64,000 nucleotides of DNA, taken from the NCBI GenBank assembly GCA_015521085.1, contig WAOW01000004.1, positions 62,001 to 126,000 of the forward strand, written 5' to 3'. A program made the position numbers and the translations under genes. Source of the DNA: Candidatus Thermodiscus eudorianus (GTDB lineage Archaea > Thermoproteota > Thermoprotei_A > Sulfolobales > Acidilobaceae). Below the pieces are notes generated by a model, which did no database searches, was not told the origin of the DNA, and worked only from the letters and a program-made list of their open reading frames with translations. Of this stretch, positions 8,446-15,975 are shown in pieces (position 1 is the stretch's first letter; each line of letters starts with the position of its first letter).

Positions 8446-9828
8446 TCAATCCCTAAACCCTCGCGATCCGTCTCCGGAGCCCTTCTCGACTAGCACGACA
8501 ACCACACTGTTAAGGTTGGAGTCAAGGGGGCCCGTGACAATCAACCCGTCTATAGCCTTCAGGGCTTCATAGGAGTTATTCGAGTTTAGATACTCGCCGG
8601 GATCCAGCCTCCTAAGCCTCAACTCATTAGAGTCTCCAGAAACGACGATCGCGCCAGCCGCATCACTATTACCGTCTATCCCGTCCGTATCCATGGCCAG
8701 TAAACCCATAACTCCGTCGCCACCGAGCCAGTAGTCCACGGAGGCCAGCCAGGCTAGAGCCAGCTCCTGGTTCCTACCTCCCTTGCCCCCGGGGTTCCTC
8801 ACGGTCACGGTAGTCTCCCCTCCAAGGATTAACGCCGCCGGCGTCTCCACGGGTATGCCCCTCTCGTACGCCTCTAACGCTATTGAGGCTAGGACCCTGC
8901 CAGCCTCCCTGCTCTCGCCGTCAAGCCGGCTCGTGAGTATAATGGTATTGTATCCCTGTCCTTCCAGGAATGATGCCAGCCTCCTCAACACATCTAGATT
9001 AGATGCGACAAGCCTGTTAGAGACGTTACTAAACACAGCGTCGCCCGGCTTAGGGGTCTCTGGTCGGAGACCCCTCAAACCCTCCTCCAAGACTTCAATT
9101 ACACGCTCCGGCATCTTGTCCCGCAGACCGTACTTGTCCACTACCCTAAGTGCATCACCATAAGTCGTGGGGTCAGGTACCGTGGGCCCAGACGCAATTG
9201 ATTCGAGCCTGTCCCCAGGTACGTCGCTCGCATAGAAGCCATAGACGGGACCTGGGGAAGCGTGTTTAGCGAGCCATCCACCCTTAACTAAGCTCAAATG
9301 CTTCCTGACAGTGTTTATCTCGTGTATATTCGCCCCAGAGTATAGGAGCTGCCTTGTCGCCTCCACGATATCATCTATCGTTAACCCTGGCTGCGGCTTC
9401 TCCACCAGGGCACTGCCACCGCCTGATACGAGGACGATAAGCCCCTTGCCAGCCGAGGACTTAGCCCACTCTACGACAGCCTCGCCAGCCCTCAGGCTGT
9501 CCTCGTCGGGTACGGGGTGGCTAGCCCGGATCACCTCAAGCCCGTCGATCTTCTCTGCTTTCCTCCACTTGGGTATAACTACAACTCCCCCCTCAATCCT
9601 ATCGCCCAGTAGCTCGACCGCGGCGCGGGCCATAGGCACGCTAGCCTTTCCGAAGGCGATGAGGATGCTTGCATCGGGCTTGTTAACCCTTAGGGCACGG
9701 CTAGTCAACAGGTGGAGATTACTGGCATCTACGACAACGGAGACCAGTCCTCTCAAACGCTCCCTCAAGCCTCCAGGACTATGCACGTGGCAGCACCCTT
9801 CCCCGTCGAGATTTCTCGCAGCGTCCAT
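8446..9828 (-). CDS. Glycerate 2-kinase (DUF4147/MOFRL family)
   Basis: Phosphorylates D-glycerate to 2-phosphoglycerate with ATP, as in the branched non-phosphorylative Entner-Doudoroff pathway of thermophilic archaea. The 460 residues carry the N-terminal DUF4147 domain (IAFGKASVPMARAA; HPVPDEDSLRAGEAVVEW; VLVSGGGSALVEKP; INTVRKHLSLVKGG) and the C-terminal MOFRL domain (LILGGETTVTVRNPGGKGGRNQELALAW; AMDTDGIDGNSDAAGA). It is divergent from the 2-oxoacid:ferredoxin oxidoreductase operon, which would oxidise pyruvate made downstream of its product. The start is ATG at 9828. Substrate is inferred from the family. Confidence 0.92.
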   Translation of the reverse strand: MDAARNLDGEGCCHVHSPGGLRERLRGLVSVVVDASNLHLLTSRALRVNKPDASILIAFGKASVPMARAAVELLGDRIEGGVVVIPKWRKAEKIDGLEVIRASHPVPDEDSLRAGEAVVEWAKSSAGKGLIVLVSGGGSALVEKPQPGLTIDDIVEATRQLLYSGANIHEINTVRKHLSLVKGGWLAKHASPGPVYGFYASDVPGDRLESIASGPTVPDPTTYGDALRVVDKYGLRDKMPERVIEVLEEGLRGLRPETPKPGDAVFSNVSNRLVASNLDVLRRLASFLEGQGYNTIILTSRLDGESREAGRVLASIALEAYERGIPVETPAALILGGETTVTVRNPGGKGGRNQELALAWLASVDYWLGGDGVMGLLAMDTDGIDGNSDAAGAIVVSGDSNELRLRRLDPGEYLNSNNSYEALKAIDGLIVTGPLDSNLNSVVVVLVEKGSGDGSRGFRD

Positions 9829-9903
9829 GATCCACTGAAGATTATTATAGCAACCAGGCTATACATGTTATATCTAGAAGCCATTTAACGGGAGTGACGG
9901 AGA

Positions 9904-10470
9904 TTGAGGTTCGAGATACGTTGGCATGGACGCGGCGGTCAGGGAGCCGTCACCGCGGCCATGGTTCTGGCCAACGCAGCTATCTACGAGGGGAAGTATG
10001 CGCAGGCGTTCCCAGAGTTCGGTGCAGAGCGTAGGGGCGCCCCTGTAAGGGCCTATACGAGGGTTGCCGATGCCCCCATAAGGACTAGGTCGCCGATCCT
10101 CACCCCAGACGTGGTAGTCGTGCTTGACCCTAGCCTGCCGAAGGAGCTCTACCTGGAGGGTTTGAAGGAGGGTGGAGTGCTCCTAGTCAACACTAAGAAG
10201 TCGCCGGAGGAGTTCGAGGAGTCAATGGGGATAGGGGGCAAGTATAGGGTGTATACGGTCGACGCGACGAGGATTGCCCTGGAGGTGCTGGGCCTCCCGA
10301 TAGTCAACACCGCCATGGTCGGTGCCCTGGTCAAGGTACTCCCAATAGTATCCCTGGAGAGCGTCGAGAGGGCGATCCTCGACACCTTCCCTGGAAGGAT
10401 TGGTGAGAGGAACGTGGCGGCCATTAGGGCCGCCTATGAGTCCGTTTTCGAGAGCGCGATTGCGAGGTGA
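9904..10470 (+). CDS. porG: 2-oxoacid:ferredoxin oxidoreductase, gamma subunit
   Basis: First gene of a four-subunit operon for CoA-dependent oxidative decarboxylation of pyruvate or a related 2-oxoacid, passing electrons to ferredoxin. The 188-residue protein has the family N-terminus (EIRWHGRGGQGAVTAAMVLANAA), the FPEFGAERRGAPVRAYTR block and the late IVNTAMVGALVKVLP segment. The start is TTG at 9904 with GGAGTGACGGAGA upstream. Subunit order gamma, delta, alpha, beta is the standard archaeal arrangement. Pyruvate is the likeliest substrate, though 2-oxoisovalerate cannot be excluded. Confidence 0.95.
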   Translation: MRFEIRWHGRGGQGAVTAAMVLANAAIYEGKYAQAFPEFGAERRGAPVRAYTRVADAPIRTRSPILTPDVVVVLDPSLPKELYLEGLKEGGVLLVNTKKSPEEFEESMGIGGKYRVYTVDATRIALEVLGLPIVNTAMVGALVKVLPIVSLESVERAILDTFPGRIGERNVAAIRAAYESVFESAIAR

Positions 10471-10475
10471 GGGGG

Positions 10476-10799
10476 ATGGAGTCCAAGGAGTTGCCTGCAT
10501 GGAACGAGATTCCTTCCGGCGGTATAGTTATCGAGCCGGGTAACTCTGCCGAGAGGTATACCGGTGACTGGCGTGTCTTCAGGCCTGTACTAGACCAGGA
10601 CAAGTGCATTAGGTGTCTGCTCTGCTGGGTCTACTGCCCGGACTCCGCCTTCGAGATCGTAGAGGAGCCTTACACCACCAGTAAGGGCAGGAAGTATACC
10701 TTCAGCCTGAAGATAGACTACTACCATTGCAAGGGATGCGGTATATGCGTAGAGGAGTGCCCGGTTGACGCTATAGACTTCGTGGAGGAGGTGAAGTAG
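10476..10799 (+). CDS. porD: 2-oxoacid:ferredoxin oxidoreductase, delta subunit (2x4Fe-4S ferredoxin)
   Basis: A 107-residue ferredoxin-like subunit that carries electrons out of the complex. Two clusters are shown by CIRCLLCWVYCPD and CKGCGICVEECPVDA. I prefer the ATG at 10476, which has GGTGAGGGGG just upstream, over the GTG at 10467 that overlaps the gamma-subunit stop. The alpha-subunit gene follows after 2 bases. Confidence 0.95.
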   Translation: MESKELPAWNEIPSGGIVIEPGNSAERYTGDWRVFRPVLDQDKCIRCLLCWVYCPDSAFEIVEEPYTTSKGRKYTFSLKIDYYHCKGCGICVEECPVDAIDFVEEVK

Positions 10800-10801
10800 C
10801 C

Positions 10802-12028
10802 GTGGCGGTTACGCTCCAGCGGGCTAGGGTTGAGTGGAAGCGTCTACCCCTCTCAAGTAACTACGCCGTGGCGTACGCCGTGAAGGATCTCGACGTCGAC
10901 GTGGTAGCGGCGTATCCTATAACGCCCCAGACTACTGTGGTCGAGAAGATCTCAGAGTTCATAGCAAACGGTGAGCTCGACGCCGAGATGATCCACGTCG
11001 AGAGCGAGCACTCCGCGCTAAGCGCTACAATAGCCGCGTCTGCGGCGGGCGCGAGGGCCTTCACAGCTACAGCAAGCCAAGGGCTGGAGTTGATGCACGA
11101 GATACTGCATATAGCCAGCGGGCTAAGGCTACCCGTCGTCATGAGCATAGCGACGCGAGCGTTATCAGCCCCCATAAGCATATGGAACGACTACAGCGAT
11201 ATAATGAATGCACGCGATACTAGCTGGGTGACGATCCTGGCTTCAACCGCGCAAGAGGTGTATGATAGCGTCGTGCAGGCCTTCAGGATAGCCGAGGATC
11301 CAGAGGTGATGCTCCCGGTAATGGTTGGGTACGACGGGTACCTGATGAGCCACACCTACGAGCCAGTACTAGTACCCTCCGACAACAAGCCCATCCTAGA
11401 GTACGCGCCCAAGAACTACAACAGGATAAAGCTGGACCCGGAGCGGCCCGTGACCATGGGCACGCTAGCGGGCCCCGAGTGGTATTATGAGATCAAATAC
11501 CAGCAGGTTGCTGCCATGAAGAAGGCCCTCGACAAGGCCAGGGAGGCCGACGAGGAATTCAAGGCGATGTTCGGGAGGGGCTATGGGCTCATAGAGACCT
11601 ATATGGTTGACGACGCCGACGTGGTCATAGTCTCCTACGGCGGGTTACACGGTACGGTGACCGAGACGATAGACATCCTACGCGAGAAGGGCGTAAAGGT
11701 CGGCGCTGCGAGGATCAGGCTGTGGAGGCCCTTCCCCGTGGAGGACGTGAAGAGGGCCTTATCCAATGCGAAGCTAGTCACAGTTATAGACAAGGCGATA
11801 TCCTATGGAGCCCGCATAGCCGGGCCCGTAGCCCTTGAGATAATGTCGAGCTACTACCACGACGAGGAGAAGCCCATGATAATGAGTGTAATAGCCGGAA
11901 TAGGGCAGAGGCGGATAACAGAGCACACTATCAAGGAGATAATTGATTATTCTTTCAAGGTCCTTGAACGGGGCAGAGCCCCAGGCGAATCCCTGTATTG
12001 GGGAGTGAGGGGTGTAAGCTATGAGTAG
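10802..12028 (+). CDS. porA: 2-oxoacid:ferredoxin oxidoreductase, alpha subunit
   Basis: A 408-residue alpha subunit. Diagnostic blocks are AAYPITPQTTVVEKISEF near residue 36, IHVESEHSALSATIAASAAGARAFTATAS near 80, and HEILHIASGLRLPVVMSIATRA. These form the pyrimidine-binding side of the thiamine diphosphate site and the 2-oxoacid pocket. The C-terminal half has the transketolase-C-like domain (VVIVSYGGLHGTVTETIDILREKG). The start is GTG at 10802 and the 3' end overlaps the beta-subunit start by 8 bases, indicating translational coupling. Confidence 0.96.
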   Translation: MAVTLQRARVEWKRLPLSSNYAVAYAVKDLDVDVVAAYPITPQTTVVEKISEFIANGELDAEMIHVESEHSALSATIAASAAGARAFTATASQGLELMHEILHIASGLRLPVVMSIATRALSAPISIWNDYSDIMNARDTSWVTILASTAQEVYDSVVQAFRIAEDPEVMLPVMVGYDGYLMSHTYEPVLVPSDNKPILEYAPKNYNRIKLDPERPVTMGTLAGPEWYYEIKYQQVAAMKKALDKAREADEEFKAMFGRGYGLIETYMVDDADVVIVSYGGLHGTVTETIDILREKGVKVGAARIRLWRPFPVEDVKRALSNAKLVTVIDKAISYGARIAGPVALEIMSSYYHDEEKPMIMSVIAGIGQRRITEHTIKEIIDYSFKVLERGRAPGESLYWGVRGVSYE

Positions 12029-12989
12029 CCAGGTTGCACGCAAGAAGAGGCCCTTCAAGCTACTAACCCAGATACCAAAGGAGGAGCTGCTAGCGCCGGG
12101 CCACGGTCTATGCGCCGGGTGCACTGCTGGCACTATAGTACGGCATCTACTGAAGGTCGCCGGGAGGAACACGATACTAGTAAACGCTACTGGCTGCGTC
12201 GAGGTATCAACCACGCCATATCCCTACACTAGCTGGAGGATACCCTGGCTCCACCTCGCCTTCGAGAACGCCTCAGCGGCGGCCAGCGGAGTCGAGGCTG
12301 CTATAAAAGTGTTGCAGAGGAAGGGCGTCATAGACCCCGACGAGAAGATCAATGTAGTGGTCCTGGGAGGCGATGGCGGGACCTACGATATAGGCTTCCA
12401 GGCCCTATCCGGCATGCTGGAGAGAGGCCATAATGTAATGTACGTGCTCTACGATAACGAGGCCTACATGAACACCGGTATCCAGAGAAGCGGTTCCACA
12501 CCGCTATACGCGTGGACGACCACGACTCCGGCCGGTAGAGTGTGGAAGGGTGAGAGGAGGCCGAAGAAGCCTATAGCGGACATAGTAGCTGCCCACAGGG
12601 TACCATACGTCGCGACAGCGAACCCGGCTTACCCGCTAGACATGCTGAACAAGTTCAAGAGGGGCCTAGAAGTAGAGGGACCCTCCTTCATACACGTACT
12701 ACAACCCTGCCCCACCGGGTGGAGGTTCGACCCACGCTACGGCATAAAGATAGCCAGGCTCGCCACCGAGACGGGAATGTGGATAAACTGGGAGCTCGAC
12801 CACGGGGAGTTCGACGTCACCGTACCAGTGCCCAGGAGAAAGCACGTCCGCCACTACCTCAAGATGCAGGGCAGGTTCAGGCACCTCACCGACAAGGAAA
12901 TCGAGGACATACAGAAGTGGGTCGACAGCGAGGTGGAGAGGATCAACAAGCTGGTTGGCCGGCAGGTAATAGGGCCCGTCGAGGAGTAG
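12021..12989 (+). CDS. porB: 2-oxoacid:ferredoxin oxidoreductase, beta subunit
   Basis: A 322-residue catalytic beta subunit that binds thiamine diphosphate and a 4Fe-4S cluster. Cysteines occur in GLCAGCTAGTIVRHLL and NATGCVEVSTT, with a further one in LQPCPTGW. The thiamine-binding motif is GGDGGTYDIGFQALSGMLERGHNVMYVLYDNEAYMNTG, ending in the usual QRSGSTP. It closes the operon; the next gene has its own promoter-like sequence. Confidence 0.96.
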   Translation: MSSQVARKKRPFKLLTQIPKEELLAPGHGLCAGCTAGTIVRHLLKVAGRNTILVNATGCVEVSTTPYPYTSWRIPWLHLAFENASAAASGVEAAIKVLQRKGVIDPDEKINVVVLGGDGGTYDIGFQALSGMLERGHNVMYVLYDNEAYMNTGIQRSGSTPLYAWTTTTPAGRVWKGERRPKKPIADIVAAHRVPYVATANPAYPLDMLNKFKRGLEVEGPSFIHVLQPCPTGWRFDPRYGIKIARLATETGMWINWELDHGEFDVTVPVPRRKHVRHYLKMQGRFRHLTDKEIEDIQKWVDSEVERINKLVGRQVIGPVEE

Positions 12990-13051
12990 AATCCTACCCT
13001 CCACATAAAAACACCCCCACCCGATATTTTCCAGGCGGTGCTAGAGGTAGA

Positions 13052-13753
13052 ATGGATGATAGGATAATCGGCGTGGTGGGAGGGCTAAGCCCCTACTCGA
13101 CAATCCTATACTACAAGTTCCTAGTCGAGGCCTACAGGGAGAAGAGGGGGAGGGACCCCCGCATACTCCTCTACAGCGTGCCGGTCCAAGAGATGTGTAG
13201 CTATGTCAAGTCAGACAATGTAGAAGGTGCTAGAAGGCTTCTGAGCGATGCCCTAAGAGCTCTATCCAGCCTCGGCGCCGACCCCATAATACTGGCGGCC
13301 AATACGCCCCACGTGTTCCTAGACGACGAAACGATAAGAGAGTCGATCGGCGGTAGGGAGTTCATTGACATAAGGGAGGCCGTACTCTCCAAGATCAAGT
13401 CACTGGGAGTGAAGAGGATAGGCCTCCTCGCCACCAAGGCCACGGTGGAGAAGAGACTCTACCACGACTATCTGGAAGGCCACGGGATAGAGGTTATAAC
13501 ACCAAGCAGGCTATCACAGGAGCGCCTAGACACGCTGATAGAAAAGTTAACCACCGGAGTCATACCCAGCTCGGAGAAGCTGACAATGGCCACGATAGTC
13601 TCAGAGCTAGTCGGCAAAGGCGCCGAAGCAATCCTCTATGGCTGCACGGAGCTCTCGCTACTAATAGGCCGGGTCTCGATCAACAAGCCAGTTATAGACA
13701 GCCTAACCGAGCACGTGAGATACGTAATAGACAAGGTGACTGGTACACAATAA
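13052..13753 (+). CDS. Aspartate/glutamate racemase family protein lacking the first catalytic Cys
   Basis: A 233-residue protein of the two-cysteine, cofactor-independent Asp/Glu racemase family. It begins MDDRIIGVVGGLSPYSTILYY at the ATG at 13052; a longer upstream frame reads through the preceding gene and is rejected. The N-terminal active-site block, normally CNTxH, reads AANTPHVF, with Ala83 in place of the Cys. The C-terminal block YGCTELS keeps its Cys (residue 198). With one catalytic base missing, normal two-base racemisation is doubtful. Possible roles are one-directional racemisation, as reported for an E. coli homologue with Thr at this position, or another reaction. An ACATAAAAAC box upstream fits a separate promoter. 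Confidence 0.85.
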   Translation: MDDRIIGVVGGLSPYSTILYYKFLVEAYREKRGRDPRILLYSVPVQEMCSYVKSDNVEGARRLLSDALRALSSLGADPIILAANTPHVFLDDETIRESIGGREFIDIREAVLSKIKSLGVKRIGLLATKATVEKRLYHDYLEGHGIEVITPSRLSQERLDTLIEKLTTGVIPSSEKLTMATIVSELVGKGAEAILYGCTELSLLIGRVSINKPVIDSLTEHVRYVIDKVTGTQ

Positions 13754-13782
13754 ACCCTTCCCTGGACAGTGGTATCAAGTGG

Positions 13783-13842
13783 ATGATGCGCTCGGCGTAA
13801 CGGACCGCTACCCCGGGGGATGAAGAGGGTCTTGAGTGCTGA
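13783..13842 (+). ncRNA. Candidate C/D box sRNA (weak)
   Basis: In the gap after the racemase homologue, boxes appear in the right order and spacing for an archaeal C/D guide RNA: C-like ATGATGC (13783), D'-like CGGA (13801), C'-like GGGATGA (13817) and exact D box CTGA (13839). Short GTG and CAC flanks could form a terminal stem. Three of four boxes have one mismatch, and the region also carries an antisense open frame, so this is only a candidate. No target was assigned. Confidence 0.2.
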
Positions 13843-13992
13843 CACGCCCAGCTAACCAGAGACTTATGCCGTGGAAGCCTGGAGAAGCTATAACCTGCCC
13901 TCTAGCCACCAAGGGTATCGAGTGGGATGAAGACTCCACGGGCCCGAGCCGGAGTACGGCTATGAGGATACCTGTCTCATCAGACCACCCGT

Positions 13993-14436
13993 CTATGGCG
14001 TTGGCAGCATCTGCCTCTCAATTATATGGTATATGAGCTGCCATCTCGGGTCTCCGTACAGGGCTTGGGTCAGCATGTCGAGTAGCTCAGACTTTATGGA
14101 GCCCAGGCACTCCGGGTCCATTATCCCGGGGTCTATTTCCAGGGCGAACCCCTTGTTTTCCCCGTTTACATACAAGTACCTGACGAGCTCATTGTCTCTG
14201 ATCATCCGGACATTGATGTTGCCGACGGAGACGGTCTCATACACATCTAGGAAGTCACCGGCCTCCTCTGTGAAGTCAGAGCTACACACTATCCACCTAG
14301 CCCTGCAGTCGGGCCTCTCCCCCCTCCAACAAGCCATATCTATCACTCCAGGTACCGATATATCGATGGAGTCTAAATAGTAGAGGTATGTGTCGTTCCA
14401 CTCGGGTGCCGGATTTGGAGGATCAATCGAAGCCAT
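13993..14436 (-). CDS. Hypothetical acidic protein, possibly frame-shortened
   Basis: A 147-residue acidic protein from the ATG at 14436 that I do not recognise. It has no signal peptide or membrane helix; visible blocks include GVIDMACWRGERPDCRARW, VNGENKGFALEIDPG and LLDMLTQALYGDPRWQLIY. Its start overlaps the divergent HIT gene by about 50 bases. Past its stop, the -1 frame stays open for about 70 codons, from about 14019 to a stop at 13808, with protein-like composition (AIDGWSDETGILIAVLRLG). The true product may therefore be longer if a base is missing near 14015-14020 or the ribosome shifts there. Confidence 0.5.
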   Translation of the reverse strand: MASIDPPNPAPEWNDTYLYYLDSIDISVPGVIDMACWRGERPDCRARWIVCSSDFTEEAGDFLDVYETVSVGNINVRMIRDNELVRYLYVNGENKGFALEIDPGIMDPECLGSIKSELLDMLTQALYGDPRWQLIYHIIERQMLPTP

Positions 14437-14969
14437 GGTACAAGATACTCTACGCGCCCTGGCGCATGAAATACATAACGGGCTCCGAGAGGCACGAGGG
14501 ATGCGTCTTCTGTAAGGCCCCGGAGCTAGACGACAAGTCGGCGCTGATAGTGTATAGGGGGAGGCTGTCCTACGTCATACTAAACAAGTACCCCTACAAC
14601 TCGGGCCACGTAATGATAGTACCCTACAGGCACGTCTCCAGCATCGAGGACCTCACGCTACCGGAGCTGGCCGAGATGTCGCTCCTGGTCAAGGCAACCC
14701 TGAAAGCCCTCCGCGAGGCCTACAAGCCCCATGGATTCAACATAGGAGTCAACATCGGGGAAGCCGCCGGCGCCGGTATTGCTGGCCACGTCCACATACA
14801 CGTTCTACCGAGGTGGTGCGGGGATACGAACTTCACGGTAATGTTCTCGGCGACCAAGGTGGTCCCGGAGGAGCTAGAGGCTACATACGAGAAGCTCAAA
14901 AGCATACTCCCCGGGAAGGTAAGGGAGGTGCTAGAGGAGGAAGGAGTGGAATGGGACACCTCTTCATAG
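14388..14969 (+). CDS. HIT family hydrolase (Ap4A-type)
   Basis: A histidine-triad protein that would hydrolyse dinucleoside polyphosphates or adenylated substrates. The core starts at LYAPWRMKYITG, followed by CVFCKAPELDD, NKYPYNSGHVMIVPYRHV, FNIGVNIGEAAGAGIAGHVHIHVLPRW with the HxHxH triad, and the C-terminal helix. The start is uncertain: ATG 14388, GTG 14406 and TTG 14415 are all in frame, and the later ones shorten the overlap with the divergent gene. The 3' end overlaps the DHH gene by 19 bases, placing this gene at the head of the MoxR operon. Confidence 0.9.
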   Translation: MCRSTRVPDLEDQSKPWYKILYAPWRMKYITGSERHEGCVFCKAPELDDKSALIVYRGRLSYVILNKYPYNSGHVMIVPYRHVSSIEDLTLPELAEMSLLVKATLKALREAYKPHGFNIGVNIGEAAGAGIAGHVHIHVLPRWCGDTNFTVMFSATKVVPEELEATYEKLKSILPGKVREVLEEEGVEWDTSS

Positions 14970-15973
14970 TAACGCACACAGACCTCGACGGAGCCGGTTC
15001 TGCCGCCGCCGCCCTAATAGCCTATGGCAGGGGGATAGACGAGTCGACCATCCTATTCGCGGAGCCCTACAACCTGGACGAGGTGTTGTCGAGCCTATCC
15101 GGTAACCTGGACAGCGGCGATAGAATAGTTGTATCAGACCTAGGCCCCAATAGGGATTCCATAGACAACGTCCTAAGGCTGGTGGGGGAGTTCACAGGCC
15201 AGGGTGTAGCAGTCGACTGGTACGACCATCACATATGGCCCGATGAATGGCGGGAGGCAATGCGTAGGGCGGGTGTCAGGCTGACCATAGACACCTCAAC
15301 ATGCGCCACGGGCGTCGTAGCGAGATACGCCACGAAGTACAATGAAACAGAGTATACCGAGTACCTGAAGGAGCTCGAATCCACGGTATGCGCCGCCGAC
15401 CTGTGGAGGTGGGATCACCCGCTCGCGCCTAAGCTCTTCCGGGTGGCGGATACACGCTATAACGAGGGCTCCAACGAATGGCGCAGGAAGCTGATAGCAA
15501 AGTTCTCCCAGGGCGTTCTATGGGACGAGGAGCTAGATGAGAAACTCCAGGAGTACCTCAACAGGGAGCTAGAGAACTTCAACAAGATAATCTCCACCAC
15601 CGTAGTCGCGGAAGGCGAGTGCAGGGTAGCGGCGGCCTTCAAAGAGAGGGGACCCCCAGCCAATAGCTTCATCGGGGCGAGCCTACTCTCCAGGTACAAT
15701 GCAGACATAGCGGTTATCATAAGAGGTAACGGGGGCCTCTCACTGAGAAGCAGAGGGGTTAACGTGCAGATAGTAGCCCTCTCTCTCGGCGGGGGCGGGC
15801 ACCCCCGGGCCGCGGGCGCCCGGCTCGACATACCCCTGCTAGTCAGGTTATTCGGCAGGCTCTGGAGGAAGGCTGTCCCGAGGTATGCGGCTAGGCTCGT
15901 GCTTAAGACCGCCGAGGAAACAGGTGTATGTAGGGGGATAGGCTCCGAAGTAGAGTCGGCAAGGATGATGTAG
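14951..15973 (+). CDS. DHH family phosphoesterase
   Basis: A 340-residue DHH-DHHA1 phosphoesterase. Motifs are THTDLDGAGSAAAAL at the N-terminus, VVSDLGPN near residue 58, the name-giving DHH in VDWYDHHIW near 90, and a C-terminal GGGGHPRAAGARL substrate-binding loop of the DHHA1 type. The family includes exonucleases such as RecJ, nanoRNases and cyclic-dinucleotide phosphodiesterases; the substrate cannot be told here. The ATG at 14951 has GAGGAAGGAG just upstream; a longer open frame upstream is only the HIT gene in another frame. Two bases separate it from the next gene. Confidence 0.88.
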   Translation: MGHLFIVTHTDLDGAGSAAAALIAYGRGIDESTILFAEPYNLDEVLSSLSGNLDSGDRIVVSDLGPNRDSIDNVLRLVGEFTGQGVAVDWYDHHIWPDEWREAMRRAGVRLTIDTSTCATGVVARYATKYNETEYTEYLKELESTVCAADLWRWDHPLAPKLFRVADTRYNEGSNEWRRKLIAKFSQGVLWDEELDEKLQEYLNRELENFNKIISTTVVAEGECRVAAAFKERGPPANSFIGASLLSRYNADIAVIIRGNGGLSLRSRGVNVQIVALSLGGGGHPRAAGARLDIPLLVRLFGRLWRKAVPRYAARLVLKTAEETGVCRGIGSEVESARMM

Positions 15974-15975
15974 CT

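Noticed and set aside
12719-13051. Upstream extension of the racemase frame
   Set aside because: It runs through the beta-subunit gene in another frame and has low-complexity, charge-rich sequence. The conserved start is at 13052.
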